Positions 33,262-46,650 are shown, counted from the stretch's first letter. The stretch is DNA of 64,000 nt from Macrosoma leucophasiata (GCA_036365455.1 JAWQUS010000027.1:17596501-17660500); one strand, 5' to 3'. The notes: generated from the letters alone by a model not told the origin. Numbers and translations are program-made.

Positions 33262-33766
33262 TCTAAGAGATGTAGGACATAGCCGTACATAATGCTGAAC
33301 TTACTCCAACGCTTTTATATGGAAGCTAGAGCTGGGTATGCAGGAAAGAGCATGAAAGTAAATTAAACGCCGAGATGAGATCTTTGCGCAAGATCTGCTG
33401 CGTTTCGCTTACCGATCGCGTTCGTAATGAAGATATAAGAAAGAGGATTTGCGTGAATGAGAGTATCGGTGTAAAAATGAAAAATGGCATGCTTCGATGG
33501 TTCGGGCATACCTATACAAAGAATGTCGAATGTGCGAATGACTAAACAGATATACAATGCGAATGTGGCTTGACTACCATGACCGAGGTAGATCAGTTCG
33601 AGTTAGGTCGAGTTCTGTCTGATGGTGGGGTCAAAAGTATTAGGAATCGGCGTGCGAATGTATGAAGAGAATAATGAATGTAGATGAGGCACGGGAGGTG
33701 TGTCAGGATCGGGATATCTGGCTCTCCACACTCTCCGCTTACCCCGTTAGGGACCTGGCGTGAAGA
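33262..33766 (+). pseudogene. RTE-like LINE 3' portion, 5'-truncated
   Basis: Encodes, with broken frames, the C-terminal region of the family: CGTACATAATGCTGAACTTAC (VHNAELTP), TTATATGGAAGC (LYGS), a CRKEH-like segment, LRKICCVSLTDRVRN, and KNGMLRWFGHT. It then runs through GGTGGGGTCAAAAG and CGGCGTGCGAATG to ACCCCGTTAGGGACCTGGCG and GTGAAGATAC at the 3' end. Collinear with 47971-48500 on the other strand. Several stops make it non-functional. Confidence 0.8.
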
Positions 33767-34825
33767 TACATAGACATATAAACATAAACTCAACTCATTT
33801 ATTAAATTTCAACAAAATTCGACATCGAACACGAGGAACTTTCTCTCCGAAAACTGAATCGAAACAGGAAGCAGAAATTGGCAAATTCTATCCAAGGTCG
33901 ATTATTGTTCGCAAACAATTTTAATACCCATATAATACGAACCAAATAAATAATATCCAAACTTCATGGGAAATTAACAAGCTAACCACTCGTATGCATG
34001 TGGTTAATTTCATTTAACACGTGGCTAACAAGTTCACTGCACATGCTGCGTTATCTCGTCTGCATGCACGATGCATTTCACGTTTCGTGTTGTAAAATCG
34101 TTCAACATTTTTTATGTTGTTTTTTATGACCCATAGTTAAGACTAGTTAGCAATACAAAGAATTGATGTTGTGCTATGATTTTGATGATTACAAGATTTA
34201 CAAGGCACGTCTTGTACTTAGTTTATTACTCAAAGTTCTCTCTTTCCTTTAATACTAGCAATTGAGAAATCATTTAGAAACAGGCAGTAGGCATGTTGAG
34301 ATAACATAAATCATATAAATCTAGCTTTTAAAGCTAGAACAAGTTGCCTGAACAGTCTTATTTTAAGTCGCAATTAATGATAGCTTAAAAATAGAGTTAT
34401 TATACCATTTCTTCTACATCGAATACACGTAAACGAAACTATCCGAAATTAATACCTCTACATAATTCGAAATAATTTCTGCAACCGCAAACGAAACCAG
34501 AATAATATTATAATACATACCCAGAACCGATATGATTATTATGTCCATAACATTCCTAGTTATAACTATTGTAGTGTATAATCCAATGGTGCTGTATATG
34601 TGATATGCCAATTACACTTCCTCGGCCTACCACATGAAAGAAAATCAACATAATATTTAGCTCACATAAATCAAAAGACCAAAACATAATAAAAATATTT
34701 AACTTCATGTCAAATAGCTATTTGGCTTCCAAGAATACACCTACTTACATAATCAAAGATATAAATATCTGTAGGTACCTGTAGTGCGAAGGCTGGAGAT
34801 CGATGTTACTTCTCGATATAGAAAA
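33767..34825. other. AT-rich non-coding stretch
   Basis: No gene or recognised element. Confidence 0.4.
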
Positions 34826-35780
34826 ACTAGCCAAGTGCGTGTAGAGTCATGCGCGATGTAGGGTTCCGTACAGTAAGTACATTTAATATGGTGAATTACT
34901 CGTAAACTTGTAAAATAGCTGTGACAGTTCTCCTATGAACTTCGTTACCATATACCTATGAGCTTATATTATTACCACCTATTAATACGTTCTTTAGGCT
35001 CTGTTGTTACTCTTTATTAAGTTCTTAGACTGTGCTACTACCGTATTGTTTTTCATACATCAACTAGGGTTTGATGTGTGAAAAGTGAAAAAAAAAAACA
35101 CAGTACTATGAGAGAAAACACTTAATTCACTGTAACAAATGACACTTAAACGCCTAATATTTCAACAAGTGCATCTAAGGGATCGAACGAAATACCTATA
35201 GAGCGACCACAATTCACGTCATGCAATCGTTATTTAGAATTAATTTGAATCCAGACATAACTTACGTTTGGATTCTACCAGATAAGCAAAATTTTCGGGA
35301 TAGAATGCCACTAATAGACTTATTAACGATAAAAACTTTCAATTTTGCTCATGTGAAGGTAGAAAAAAGCTCATTTTTAGAGTTTGTGTAGAGCTTGTAG
35401 AGTTGGAAACTTGGTTCTACATGAAATCTGGTTAGTTTTTGACTGTGCGAGCGTTTATATAATCAGAATCAGAAACTCATTTATTCATTTAGGGCGACAG
35501 GCACCTCTTATGACAAATTGTAATCAAATATTATTATGGTTTCGTCTTCGCAACATTATACATGAAAATGGTTATGTGAGGTGTGTTTATTTGATATGCT
35601 GGGATGATATGTTTATTAATGCGAAATTACTAAAAATTACAGCGAAATCATTTTTAACTAGTAATTAGAGTTGTAGTAGTTCTTACTACTTAGAGTCTTT
35701 GAGCTACGCTATAGACAGACGAACGATCAGACAGACATGGTGAAACTTTAAAGGTTCTTTGTAATCTACGGAATCCTAAA
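34826..35780 (+). repeat. dispersed repeat, CCAAGTGCG..GGTTCCGTAC to GACAGAC..GGAATCC
   Basis: Starts AACTAGCCAAGTGCGTGTAG and GTAGGGTTCCGTACAG, ends CAGACAGACATGGTGAAAC and CTACGGAATCCTAAAAAGC. Start and end words match a repeat common in lepidopteran genomes by recall. A second 5' piece lies at 37816-37875 (AAAACCGGCTAAGTGCGAG, GTTCCGTAC) and a minus-strand 3' piece at 29097-29175. A 94-codon open frame inside has no motif. Confidence 0.5.
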
Positions 35781-36131
35781 AAGCAAAAAAATACAATACG
35801 TCTAGTGTCACTGCCTCCTGGTGTAGGCGGGAGACGCGGAGACGTGCGCGCGTCATCTACGAAAATAAATCTTGGAAAGATTATCTACGTTTTTAATAGT
35901 AGGCCACTATCGCAATGGCCATGAGTTAATGTTTTTTTATATATCACGCCCGAGATTACATTTAAATTCGTTTAGCAAAAAATCACTACATAATCTAGAG
36001 GTCAACTAAGTAAGTTGTCTCTACATTATGTAGAAATAAACATCAAAGACTTTCATTATTTAATTTTAGTCATTAGAGAATCAACGAGTTTTGTTTGTTT
36101 ATTTTAACATGACAACTGCTTTGTATAAAAT

Positions 36132-36345
36132 ACTAGCTGCCCCGATGAACTTCGTATCGCCTTAGAGGTATAAAAAAATTATATGTCCTAAAATAGAATA
36201 AAACATTTGTGGAGAATCACCCTTATAATTTAGGGATATACAAAATGGACTACAATTGATTCTCATACCTACCAAATATACACATAAATTTTCATAATGA
36301 TTGGTCCAACCGTTTCGCAGGAGATATAAGGCTTGTTAGTTTTGT
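36132..36345 (+). repeat. dispersed repeat with CTAGCTGCCCCGATGAACTT head
   Basis: Head ACTAGCTGCCCCGATGAACT then CGTATCGCCTTAG. Tail AAATTTTCATAATGATTGG then TCCAACCGTTTCGCAGGAG. Same family style as 49329-49505 and 61850-61965. Confidence 0.55.
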
Positions 36346-38233
36346 TAGGCTTGTTAGTTTTTTTTAGTTGGTACGTAACGACAGAATATCGCATCGTCTG
36401 TGTTTGTTTGTGTGTGACTTTTTTGTTTTGAAACCAATTTGCTGCTTTCCAAGATGCATATTTAGGGCTCATAGTTTGACACGACAAAAAGCGTTAGCGA
36501 TAGAATATTCAAACGTAATTTGTTTATCAGTAGGTATGTTACAAAACATATACAGTGTCAATGAACTCGTCAATGTATTTTTACGCAAACAGGTAGGTGT
36601 CACTTTTCCGTGACTTTGCTTACTATACTTAATTTAATTTATGTTTACTTACTGTGTTAAATAAAATCGCCACTTTCACTTCTGCATTGCGAAATCGCAT
36701 CGTTTTCCTTCATTACCTACTTACATTAGCAATGTGGGAAGTAACCAACGGACGTTAAATAATCTGATACTAGTTTGCGCGTCTACATTTAGATACAAAC
36801 ACCGATTCTATTAAACGTTTATCAACATTAGTATTGGACCTCATTAGAATCTGAAAGTACCTTCTGTGTAAATTAAATGAACTTATTGTTAATTTATTAA
36901 CTGTGATGAACTTTCCCTGTTTCACATGGGAATACGTACCTACAAAATAAGAAAATATTCTCATTCGCACAATTTACGTACCGGTCTACTTCGTTTGGCC
37001 TACTGGTTACATACATGCGACTGCCTGGCCGCTTCATGATATGGATATTTTATGCGTCGGTGATAAATAGTCTACATTTGATAAATTTTGAAGTTTTTGG
37101 ATAAGCAAAAGGATCCCTGATGGAGACCTTGACTGTACTAGTCTCCACACATTAGTTATAGGTATTTGATCTACTTACAAATCTAGATTATTGGATTTTT
37201 TTATTTGAAATCAACGGAAGTATCACATCAAATTTTATTAACATCACTTATTTTTAAAAACATTATTTATTCTTTTACGAATTAAAAGTGATCTTTAGAT
37301 TTATAGTTAAATATGAATGGCTTCTACTAGTTAGTAGGTAGGGACATTTTGTTCCGGTGGTATTAAATAATTACAATCAATGTTTCATCTTCAACTTTTT
37401 AAATTATTTTCATACTTATCAATATTATCCATATATATGGAACGTGCCATAATTATTCACATTATCTGATACCTACCTACCTACCAAATTTTGCAACAGT
37501 GATTATTTTATTTAGGATTGTTTCTTAAAACATTTTTTAACAGAGACTGAAAGCGATATTAGGTAGATAAAAGGAATGTCATCATGTTAATATTTTGTAT
37601 GGGTTCTCCAAAAAAACTTGCAATCATTAATCTAGTTGTGTGCTTATTACCTATCTCATTTCAACGTATAGGTAGGTTAACATTGATGTCTCTTTCTATT
37701 ATAGGACCCTTAAAACTGCCATCCCATTTTTTATGACTCTAATACGATGGGCGGTCATTTCCGGCACAATGTTATTTGTAATATTGTCCTTCCATATAAG
37801 TATGGTTAGGCAGTTACATAAAAACCGGCTAAGTGCGAGTCGGACTCGTGCGAGAAGTGTTCCGTACAATTGAGAAATTGTCTATATTTCCTTAAATACC
37901 TACCTCTAATAAGTAAAGGAACTTTTTTTTTTCGAAGTGTTATTTATATAGCTCAGAGATAAAGGAGGTATTGGGTGATGATATCAAAGGGTCGATATCA
38001 ATATTTTAAACATCTTCAAATTATATATCTTATCACAAAAATATGATTATCACATTTACAATAGACAGCTAGGTAAATAGCTATCTGTTAATACCGATCG
38101 CGATATAATTTTTCTGTGTTACAAATTAAACTGATAAAATACTTACAATAATAGCGTTTTTCTTAGGTTCCTTTAGTCTGTCACACCTGTAACGATAAAA
38201 CAATCATTATTATGTATGCTATTTGTGCAGTTT
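36346..38233. other. non-coding stretch
   Basis: AT-rich with one short repeat piece at 37816-37875. No gene recognised. Confidence 0.4.
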
Positions 38234-38506
38234 AAGGTGAACGCACACGTATTGGAACCGAACTCGCCGAAGGAGTCGAACGAAAGAATCGACCGCGCCG
38301 AAGAAATTTATTTTCTTACTACAGATTGCACAGCTATTCATAATCACGTACTAATTCTATCAAATTAGAAACACTAATTTATAAAATGAAAAAGTAATAA
38401 TTACTCTCACGTACTCAACTGATAGAATGCGATCGCAACGGCCGAGTCGGCCGCACCAGCCGGCCGACGTGGATAATAAATACTTCGGTAAGTGTCCCTT
38501 CACCTT
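38234..38506. mobile_element. possible MITE with AAGGTGAA termini (273 bp)
   Basis: Left AAGGTGAACGCACACGTA and right inverse AAGGTGAAGGGACACTTA form imperfect terminal repeats around a CpG-rich then AT-rich interior (GGCCGAGTCGGCCGCACC near the right end). Target duplication not clear. Confidence 0.45.
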
Positions 38507-38722
38507 TATATTTATAGTAGGTGTTATTTCTATACGTCTTTCCAGTGACTTTGTAAAATCGTTGCATTTTAAATATGTATAATGAAATTGAACTTATAAA
38601 TATAGGTAGGTAGGTAGGTACACAGCAAATAAAGGCTACTTAGCTATATACTACAGCTTCTCTCCCATATCTGCGGGACACAAACTCAGCTATAGGAATC
38701 TACTACCTACATAGACTAGCTA

Positions 38723-38964
38723 TTTTTTTCATGTCATAAAGTGGCAAATAAGCGTTCAGTTTACACTGATGATAAGTACCTAATACTGTAACCTAAACAT
38801 CAACATGAAATTAGAGATTTCATTGTAGATTGTTGCCACTACTGAGGCCTAAGGTAGGTATTATGCCTCTGTGCCGGCAATCACCATATTACCATTAAGC
38901 GGCAAGTAAATTAGGTAATGCGGCCTACGCCCACGAGCTACGACAATGGAGCTCTACCACCTGT
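38723..38964 (-). mobile_element. diverged BMC1-like unit
   Basis: GTGGCAAATAAGCGTTCAG, TACTGAGGCCTAAGG, ACCATTAAGCGGCAAG, GCCTACGCCCACGAGC and GGAGCTCTACCACCTG in the inverse order of the plus-strand unit. The middle block is reduced. Confidence 0.7.
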
Positions 38965-41845
38965 AAAAAACTATACGGTACTTACCTATTTTATGCTAAT
39001 GGACTAATATCGAAAATTAATTGAATACGCGATATGCGTCCACATTACAGACTAAAACACGAACAATTGTGTTATATCTACACTTTAATTTCATTTACAA
39101 GTGCTGTAAACTAGATTGATATGAGTTAATAGGTCCAGTGGCCATGCTCGGACAATGTCTGATATGGCTCACATCTTATGGGTAACCATTTGACGTAGTT
39201 TTCACCATGTTTAATTTAAAAAAAAAGTATATTATTTCGGTGTAAAAAACTGTTTAAGTATATTTGAATATTTTGAAACAATGCTACTTTTATCTTTTCA
39301 AATATTTGATATATTTTTCAGAATTTTGCGCACACTACGTAAAAGGACAATTTCATAAAATTTCACACGATGATGAATTTAAATGACTTATATAATTTTT
39401 ATTAATATAGCAGTATTTTTTAACAACATGTTTTGCAGCCCTTTCACATCTAGTCTAAGATATAAGGTAATATTGACGATTGCAAAATCTGTACTTAGCA
39501 CCCATCGGGTCGACGAAATCGCGTGCACTACATACATGATAGCGTGTGTTCCGTGTTATGAAGCATATCTACTTTTTGATTTCCTGTTATTATTTATCCT
39601 CAATATACGGTGAACCATTAGTGTCAAACTTAGCTTGTTGTCTAACACAGCTTGTAGGTACCTTCGGGAGCTACAGTCTTATCTATATTATTGATCATTG
39701 ATCAATAATCAATAGTTCACTTGAGTCGCAACTTGAATGCGGTAGTATCTGTAAAGTACCTATCTTCGATGCATTGAGAGTGCAAACGTGTTGTATAAAG
39801 CCGTATTGTTATTGATGTCATTGTATTGTGTACTAGAAAACCATAGACAGTCACGCGTGTAGCATAGGAGATAAATTCATCTGTTTTGGCTAGTACGACT
39901 TTTTCTTTTCGAACGCGTAGTTAACCACAGTTTCTATGGAATTGAAACAGAACCTTTTAATGAGAAACCAGGGATTCCAATTTTTGATTCCCCGCTACTT
40001 AATCCTTAATTCCCCGAAATTCCCCTCTACATTTCACCGATACCCTGAAAACTCACCGACACCTATACATATATGAAGACTAAGGTAACCGAAAACTTAT
40101 AAAGCGACGTGACGCGACGGAGGCAGTGCGAATCGGATTGATCATAGATTTTTTGCAACGAGGAAGAGGGTGGAGGGTATAAATCGAATTACTCAAGCCA
40201 AAAATCGTCAAAACTATTACTACTAAATTGGTGACTTTTGATTGGATGTGGATTAAGTGTGATACAGATAATGCAAATAAAATAATCGGGGAATGCCCCG
40301 CCGATTGACAACACTATTAATGCCAATAATTCACAACAAAATATAATTATGTGGCATGATGATGAACTCGGCAGTATAGCGTTCGCGCATGTGATTGGTT
40401 GTTTTATTGTTTCTACATTCATAATATTCATATACCTGCCTAGTGCATGTTACAGTTTTGATATTTCGAGTGAAACACGATGACGTGTTTGTTGTTTCCT
40501 CAATCAACGTGATGGTGAAGTCATTCTAATGATTTTGTGGATCGATTAAGCACTATGTAGTAGGTATGTAAGTAGGTAGGTACTATGAACTGAAACAGAT
40601 GAAGGAAAGAAAAAACTATACAAAACATTTTGAACGATACTATAACATAAGAATTATATACATAAACAATCATATTAATAAGTGTTATATTTAAAAACAT
40701 AAAATGATGTATTATATAAAACCTGTAACGTATTTGATAACGTAACCTTAATTGACGTGGCAAACGTGAATATTAATTAAGGACAAACGAAAAGCCGTGA
40801 GGCTGGCTAAGTTATCCTAGAATTTCTATCACAAAACTTCCCAACATTGCCGTGTGTGACGTCAGGCGAGGCGTAACAATAGGCGTGCCAATTCCTCAAT
40901 GAGTGGCGCGAACGCACGACATGGCTGCCGACAAGATGGCGACGGTGAAAGTGGAATTAAGTGGATGGAGTCCGACTTCGGCCGCGCTTTATTCTAATCG
41001 CTAAGTTAATATAGATCCGCTTATAATCTTAGTAGAGTCTAATTCCATTAAGATCTTCAGCGTGATGAAGCTCATAGACGATGGGTCTTTGATAGGAATG
41101 GAGATGGCACATAAAGTCAAATTCTGCAGAAGACTTAAAAAAAAGGTTGGTCAGTAACACAAGTAACCTCCACCGATTTGCAATGAGGCCACATGATGGA
41201 GCATACCTGAAGTCTAGAAGATCACACCTTGTGTACCTATGGCATTGAAAATGTGGAGGCAAAGCTGTGTAAAAAAGTATTTATTCACTATAATTTATGA
41301 AACTCGTCATATATTTGCACACTTCGCACGCAGACCTTCATTTATCAAATATCGCAACCCGCGTTCAATTTAGTGGGGCAATAATGTTAACGAATTATCA
41401 TTTAACCTTAACCTCGATCGCAAGTACGTAGGAATTATATATATATATGATAACCTCACATAAATATGAAAACAGTACGTGCGGGTAGGGAGCATACGGA
41501 AAAGCCTTCTCGACGTCGCATACAAACTGATCAATGTCAATGCTTGTTGAAGAATACTTAATTTGTTGAAATTTTAAATTAGTGACATTGATATGGTCGA
41601 ACTGGAACATTGAGGTCAGCGGTGAGATAGCTTCACGACTGCGCATCCGGATGTTTGTTATTTTATTCGACTCCACCGATGGCACTACTCTTAGTAAAAT
41701 CGTAGTTCGGTCTGTGAATCTTACTCTTAGTATTTTCCGGGGCATCAATTTACAGGGTCATCATACTGGAGTTTAAGAATTCGTACTATGTACTCTAGTT
41801 TGAAAGCGCCACGATGATATTTATTTTGGATGATATTTATTTTTT
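38965..41845. other. non-coding stretch
   Basis: AT-rich, no recognised mobile element. A CpG-rich patch at 40855-41000 contains ATGGCTGCCGACAAGATGG followed by CGACG|GTGAAAGT, a conceivable start codon plus weak donor on the plus strand. Support is slight. A perfect 11-bp-arm palindrome (ATTATTGATCA..) lies at 39687-39709. Confidence 0.35.
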
Positions 41846-41889
41846 AGACTATGATAATACCATATAGCATATAGGTATTATCATAGTCT
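41846..41889. repeat. perfect 16-bp-stem hairpin
   Basis: AGACTATGATAATACC, a 12-base loop (ATATAGCATATA, itself nearly self-complementary), then GGTATTATCATAGTCT. Confidence 0.85.
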
Positions 41890-42847
41890 CGTAATGTGAT
41901 TCCGAGAACACATGAAAGACTTTTTTTTATTAAAACTGTAAACATCTCAAACATGCGAATAAATTTAGTTTATTGGCGCAATGGACCGAGACAACCTAAT
42001 TTCCTCCACAATTTTAATGCATCTCACGGCGGAACGTAATGGACGACTCTATTGAGACAACGTTCGAATTTAATCGAGTTACCAGCAACCATCAAGCAAA
42101 GAACTTTGTTAAATGGATTCCCGAACACACCATCGTCTATGGTTGAGTGAATTAATTTGTTTCCTATAATAAGATTAATCGCATACGTAGACTATAAAGC
42201 GGCTGTTCATTTGAAAGTATAAAGAGCATAGATACTGATTGCCATAGACATAGCTGGGAAGAGGCAAATTATGGGCACTGCATACTTAGAATACTAGCCA
42301 ATCTATTCAAATCTTTGACCGACGACATAATATGACTAATACAATAAATATATAGTTTTCATTTCTTTGGCTGATTTATCGACCTACCTACTCATATAAC
42401 AATCATTGGACGTCTGTTAGTAAACATCCCTAGATACCCTAGATGGGAATAGGGATAGGAAAAGAAATCATTGTTACACCTTGTTGATAATGTACCTAGT
42501 TATAGTTGTATAGATAGATCGGTATACAAATTGTACTGTGTAGCCGTAGCGGACACTACAAAGATATCCATAATGGATATTTCTTGACCTATTTACATAA
42601 ACTATCACAGTTGATTTGCACATTGACCTGTGTATGCCGAAACATTATAATATAAGAATAAACACACAATTTATTGTTATTTTGTTAATAAATAAACAAT
42701 TGATAATATTGATATTAGGTACTGTATTGCCTGACTGGGTCATATTTATATTTACATTCATCTAGGACATAGATAAAGAATCGCACACAAATTGTTCATG
42801 AGAGGTTCGGTTGCACCAAAATATTTGTTAAAGTTAAAGTTTTTATA
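41890..42847. other. non-coding stretch
   Basis: AT-rich with no recognised content. Confidence 0.4.
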
Positions 42848-43080
42848 AAAGGAGATGTTGCGAAAATGAATGGACCTGCGGCCATGTATTGTACACAATA
42901 TCATTAACAGACAAAATCAATATAAAAACGTTTTTTACTGCATATTTTCACTTATTTAGCTTTGTTTGCAGTTACAAAACATTATTTGCAGTTAGAATTG
43001 CAACTCAAAACCAACATGGCGAATATGGCGGGCCGCCCGCCGGACGGGCAATGTAATTTTGACATTTTCATTTTTAAAAT
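42848..43080 (+). mobile_element. truncated copy of the AAAGGAGATGTTGC MITE
   Basis: Starts AAAGGAGATGTTGCGAAAAT and shares GGCCATGTATTGTACACAAT, TTTAGCTTTGTTTGCAGTTA and CAAAACCAACATGGCGAATA with 59614-59984. The match fades after GCGGGC and the right inverted terminus is absent. Confidence 0.75.
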
Positions 43081-43668
43081 TGTTTTTTTTTATTATATAG
43101 TACCTACTTGGAGAAAAAAGTAATATTTTCTTAATACTATCGAAATCGATTTCATCCAGGTAACCAATTTGCAGGATTATGTAGGTAACTCAAACAGTAA
43201 CAAGTGAACACTAATCACAAGAGAAAACACAAACAAAAAACACATAATTTACAGACAAAAACAGTAAAACAGAATACCTACGTACCTTTAAAATAAACAA
43301 AAATGATAGAGAGGAAAATAGGATAGTTTACTGTGAGACTGTAGTATAGTATAGTGAGAATAGTGACAGATAATACCTACCTAACGTTTTACTCGAATTT
43401 TAAAAGTTTGAATTGTTTGCTTTTCTCTCGGTCAAGGGAAGATCATTCCACAAACAAATTGCTGAAACCAAAGATATCGCTAAAAAGTTCGATGAATTTT
43501 TAGTTTTTAGCTTCAAATTGTATGAAGATCGAAGGTAATTTGTTTTTGATTATAGATCGATAATACAAAATCATTTTGCTACGAGATAACAACCTCTACA
43601 ATTTCACCGTATATAAGTGCACTACACAAAATCCCAGATGAAAGTAATTTCACGACAGCTAAAAACAT

Positions 43669-43782
43669 CTTTAGAGTTTTAAAAATTAAAGAAAAAACGG
43701 AAAGAAAATCCTGAGGTCGCAGGTTCGATTCCTGCCCGAAGTCAAATTTTTCTTTTCGTTTTTTCTTTATTAATTTCTAAAG
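43669..43782. repeat. palindrome enclosing a tRNA 3' half
   Basis: The centre reads GAGGTC then GCAGG TTCGATT CCTGC then CCGAAGTCA, a perfect T-arm (5-bp stem, 7-base loop, 43719-43735) with 3' acceptor-like bases. It is flanked by inverted arms: CTTTAGA.., AATTAAAGAAAAAACGGAAAG on the left (43669-43708) and TCTTTTCGTTTTTTCTTTAT..TCTAAAG on the right (43747-43782). There is no D-arm or anticodon arm, so it is not a functional tRNA gene. Confidence 0.7.
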
Positions 43783-44090
43783 TTCACTCGCATGTGTTAT
43801 TGCGAAAAATAAATATTACAATCTTTAGAGTTGATAATATAGAGTAGGTACCTATTATATAGAAAGAGTAATATTCCTGTGGAAGGGATCTTAAAGGGTC
43901 ACTGGTCTGTCTTCCTCTCATAATAAAAATCCGTACAAATATTATATTACTTTATTCTTGCACAAGGAAAATTCTCAATGCTAAAATACTAAGAAAGGTT
44001 TTATGTTACTCAAGCGGAAGTTTGCAGAATTGAAAGATGGTGATGCTCAAGGCTAATCAATTTATTTCTGTAATATTATTATACCTAATA
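43783..44090. other. non-coding stretch
   Basis: AT-rich with no recognised content. Confidence 0.35.
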
Positions 44091-44350
44091 TACCATTTAG
44101 CGTCAAGTATATACCTAATATACTTGCCGCTAAATGGTAGTGTTCAGCACTATCGAGTTCCAGTCAGGTGGTAATGTAGGGCCCTGTAATTTCCGGCACA
44201 GAGGCATAACACCTTAGGCCTCAGGAGTGGTAACGAATCTGCATTTTTACCTCTGGTCATTGTGTGGGTGTCTATAGGCTGCAGTCGTCACTTAACATCA
44301 CTGTGAACTGTATGCTTGTTTGCCACTTTTAAAACATAAAAAAAAAAATA
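44091..44350 (+). mobile_element. BMC1-like unit with inverted start fragment
   Basis: The plus-strand unit runs from CTTGCCGCTAAATGGTAGTG (about 44121) to TTTGCCACTTTTAAAACATA and an A run. Directly upstream ACCATTTAGCGTCAAGTATA is the inverse of the unit's own first bases, so the two form a hairpin. The first 80 bp of the usual unit (ACTGGTGGTAG..) are missing. Confidence 0.75.
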
Positions 44351-45387
44351 CGGATTAGGAACTAAAATAAATGTATCATATGCATTAGTTATAACTACAT
44401 AAAATAATTTATAAATGCAGAACATCGTTACATAAATTGAAACACTTTTTAATTATAAGATGACATTACACTACACCACGCTAGTGCTTACCTATGTTCT
44501 CGTAGGTGAAGGCAGTGGTAGATTGATACTTTCGTAGATACCTTTAAATGCGTACAACTATAAGCTTGTTGACTCTAATAGGGCACATTTACTGAGAATA
44601 TAGCTACTGTTTATGTTATGAAAATTTTAAAACTACTGAAAAATCTAAACACTGAAGAAGACCCAGACCTCAACCTCAAATTCGCAGTGAATTCCTCTAA
44701 GCCACCGATGAAGGTAATAAATTGTATAAACATTTACAGTGACACGTGACACACAATAATATCACTTTACACGGTTAATGACCTCGAATCTATTCACTAG
44801 TTACGTATTGTGTGCGAAATACCTACAGTAGGTATATGCAGACCGATGAACAAGAATGTAAAGGTATCTTGAAATGACTCATATTGTTATGAAAAACAAT
44901 ACGATTTTTTAACTCAATGTATCAACGAAAAAGTAAGAAAATAATTGTCTAGAAATAGTCATAAGTATAAACTTAGTAGATAATAAAATAATACCTACAT
45001 TTCTTTCGGAAACCAAACACCGAGCAATACAACGAAATTAATAAAACATTAACAACCAGTTCGGAGGGTTTCAGGAAGAATGGTGACATGGTGAGATATC
45101 AACAAGTTTTTATGTAAACCACTCGAAGGTAAAAATGACTCGATAATGTCGATAACAAGTTTGCTTGTTCATAATAATGAGCCTTCGTCATTAGTAGATA
45201 CTTACAATAAAACCAGTTGACATTTACCTTATTATTTTAGAATTAAGTACAATGAAACGGAATGAAAAATAAAATTTAAGTACCCAACTAGCAGACGAAG
45301 TAATTCCCAGTGGATTCTTGGAGATGGGGGACTAAGGGGCTAACAAATCATCCAAGTCCATTCTAACCATGACAAATCTTACTCCAT
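44351..45387. other. AT-rich non-coding stretch
   Basis: No gene or element recognised. Confidence 0.4.
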
Positions 45388-45389
45388 TA

Positions 45390-45559
45390 CGATTTACTTT
45401 GACTTAGAATCAAACTTTCAATGTTGGTTTTGTTTCAACACTCTTGTTACTAAGGGAATCCCATCTTTACTTAAAGTCTTTAAAATAACAATAAGAGTTT
45501 GACTCGTCTATGAAACAAAATAAACATTGAAAGTTCGACTCGTAGTCAAAGTAAAGTCG
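45390..45559. mobile_element. MITE, 170 bp, with TA duplication
   Basis: Left CGATTTACTTTGACTTAGAA continues TCAAACTTTCAATG. The right end is its near inverse (CATTGAAAGTTCGACTCG.., CAAAGTAAAGTCG). Arms pair over about 55 bases. TA flanks both ends (45388-45389 and 45560-45561). No coding sequence. Confidence 0.8.
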
Positions 45560-45561
45560 TA

Positions 45562-46650
45562 TCTGTGAATCTCGTCGTTAGAATTTCTGTAATATTTATT
45601 ATCTTTTCTGTGGTATTTCCTTGATTAAGTCTGGCTACAGCTGAATCAATTTCCACTACCAGTGGAGGGATTGAGGGACTTACACCAAAATGGAATAATT
45701 GACTTTGGGAATAATGTAATGTTTTTCTAAATATACGATCATAAAATATGCAGAATAATACATAAACTTACAATTAGTTATTAGGTACTATAATGTAGTC
45801 ATCAATATCGAATATCCTTGTCCCACAAGGATAAAGACCCTTGGTTGGGTAGGTAGAATGTGTGAACGCCGGTCGCCGCCATATGTGCACCAATATAATA
45901 TTTTGTTATTGAGGATATTTATGTCATCTCAATAAATGTTTAATAAACAGTTATAGATTGACATACAATAATGTTTTGGTATTTATGTCATAGTACCTAG
46001 TTTCAAATGTGTATCCAAATAAAACCGTATTTTCACTATTTTTAGGGGCTCTACTATAGGTATTATTGCGCAGAATGCAGTCTGTGTAATCTATAGTGAA
46101 TTATTTACTCATGGTGCGTAGATAGGTAGGTAGGTCATAACAGAAGTGGAGAACTACTAATGAGTAGAGATGTTTTACATACGAGCATGTGTGGCAAGGC
46201 ATGAAAAGAGAAGGTGCCCGGAGCATATCAAAAATAATAAAATCTTTCAATCATATGCGGCCACAACTTTTACGGTTACTTATAAAATTAACGTTTTCAA
46301 TAAAACATTGCAATGAAGCGCCCAAAAGGGTCCATTTACTTATTCATGAAGTTTATTTTAAACAAAAGTAAAACCCTTGCCCTTTAAACATGTCTGACAA
46401 TAACAATTTGATGCAAAATCCTAAACAAAATATATGAGAGAGGGCTATCTCGAGATGAGAATTAATGCTTGTAAATCACATGGGTGTCAGTCGGAGTTGA
46501 ATTATGAATCATGGCGGCAAATAAGGCAATATTGGTCAATTACAGCACTAACCTTGCAGCGAATTCGTGGGGCTGTGACGTCACCAGACCAATAGCTCGA
46601 TAACTTAAATGTGCGTTTTTGTAGTGACTACGTATTGTATCGATATTTCT
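45562..46650. other. non-coding stretch
   Basis: AT-rich, no gene recognised. A 60-codon frame near 46189 shows no motif. Confidence 0.4.

Noticed and set aside
40921..41004. Plus-strand start codon plus donor (ATGGCTGCC .. GACG|GTGAAAGT)
   Set aside because: The donor is weak, the alternative is a 27-codon frame, and no other signal supports transcription.
43715..43750. Functional tRNA gene
   Set aside because: Only the T-arm and 3' acceptor-like bases are present; there is no D-arm, anticodon arm or 5' acceptor strand.
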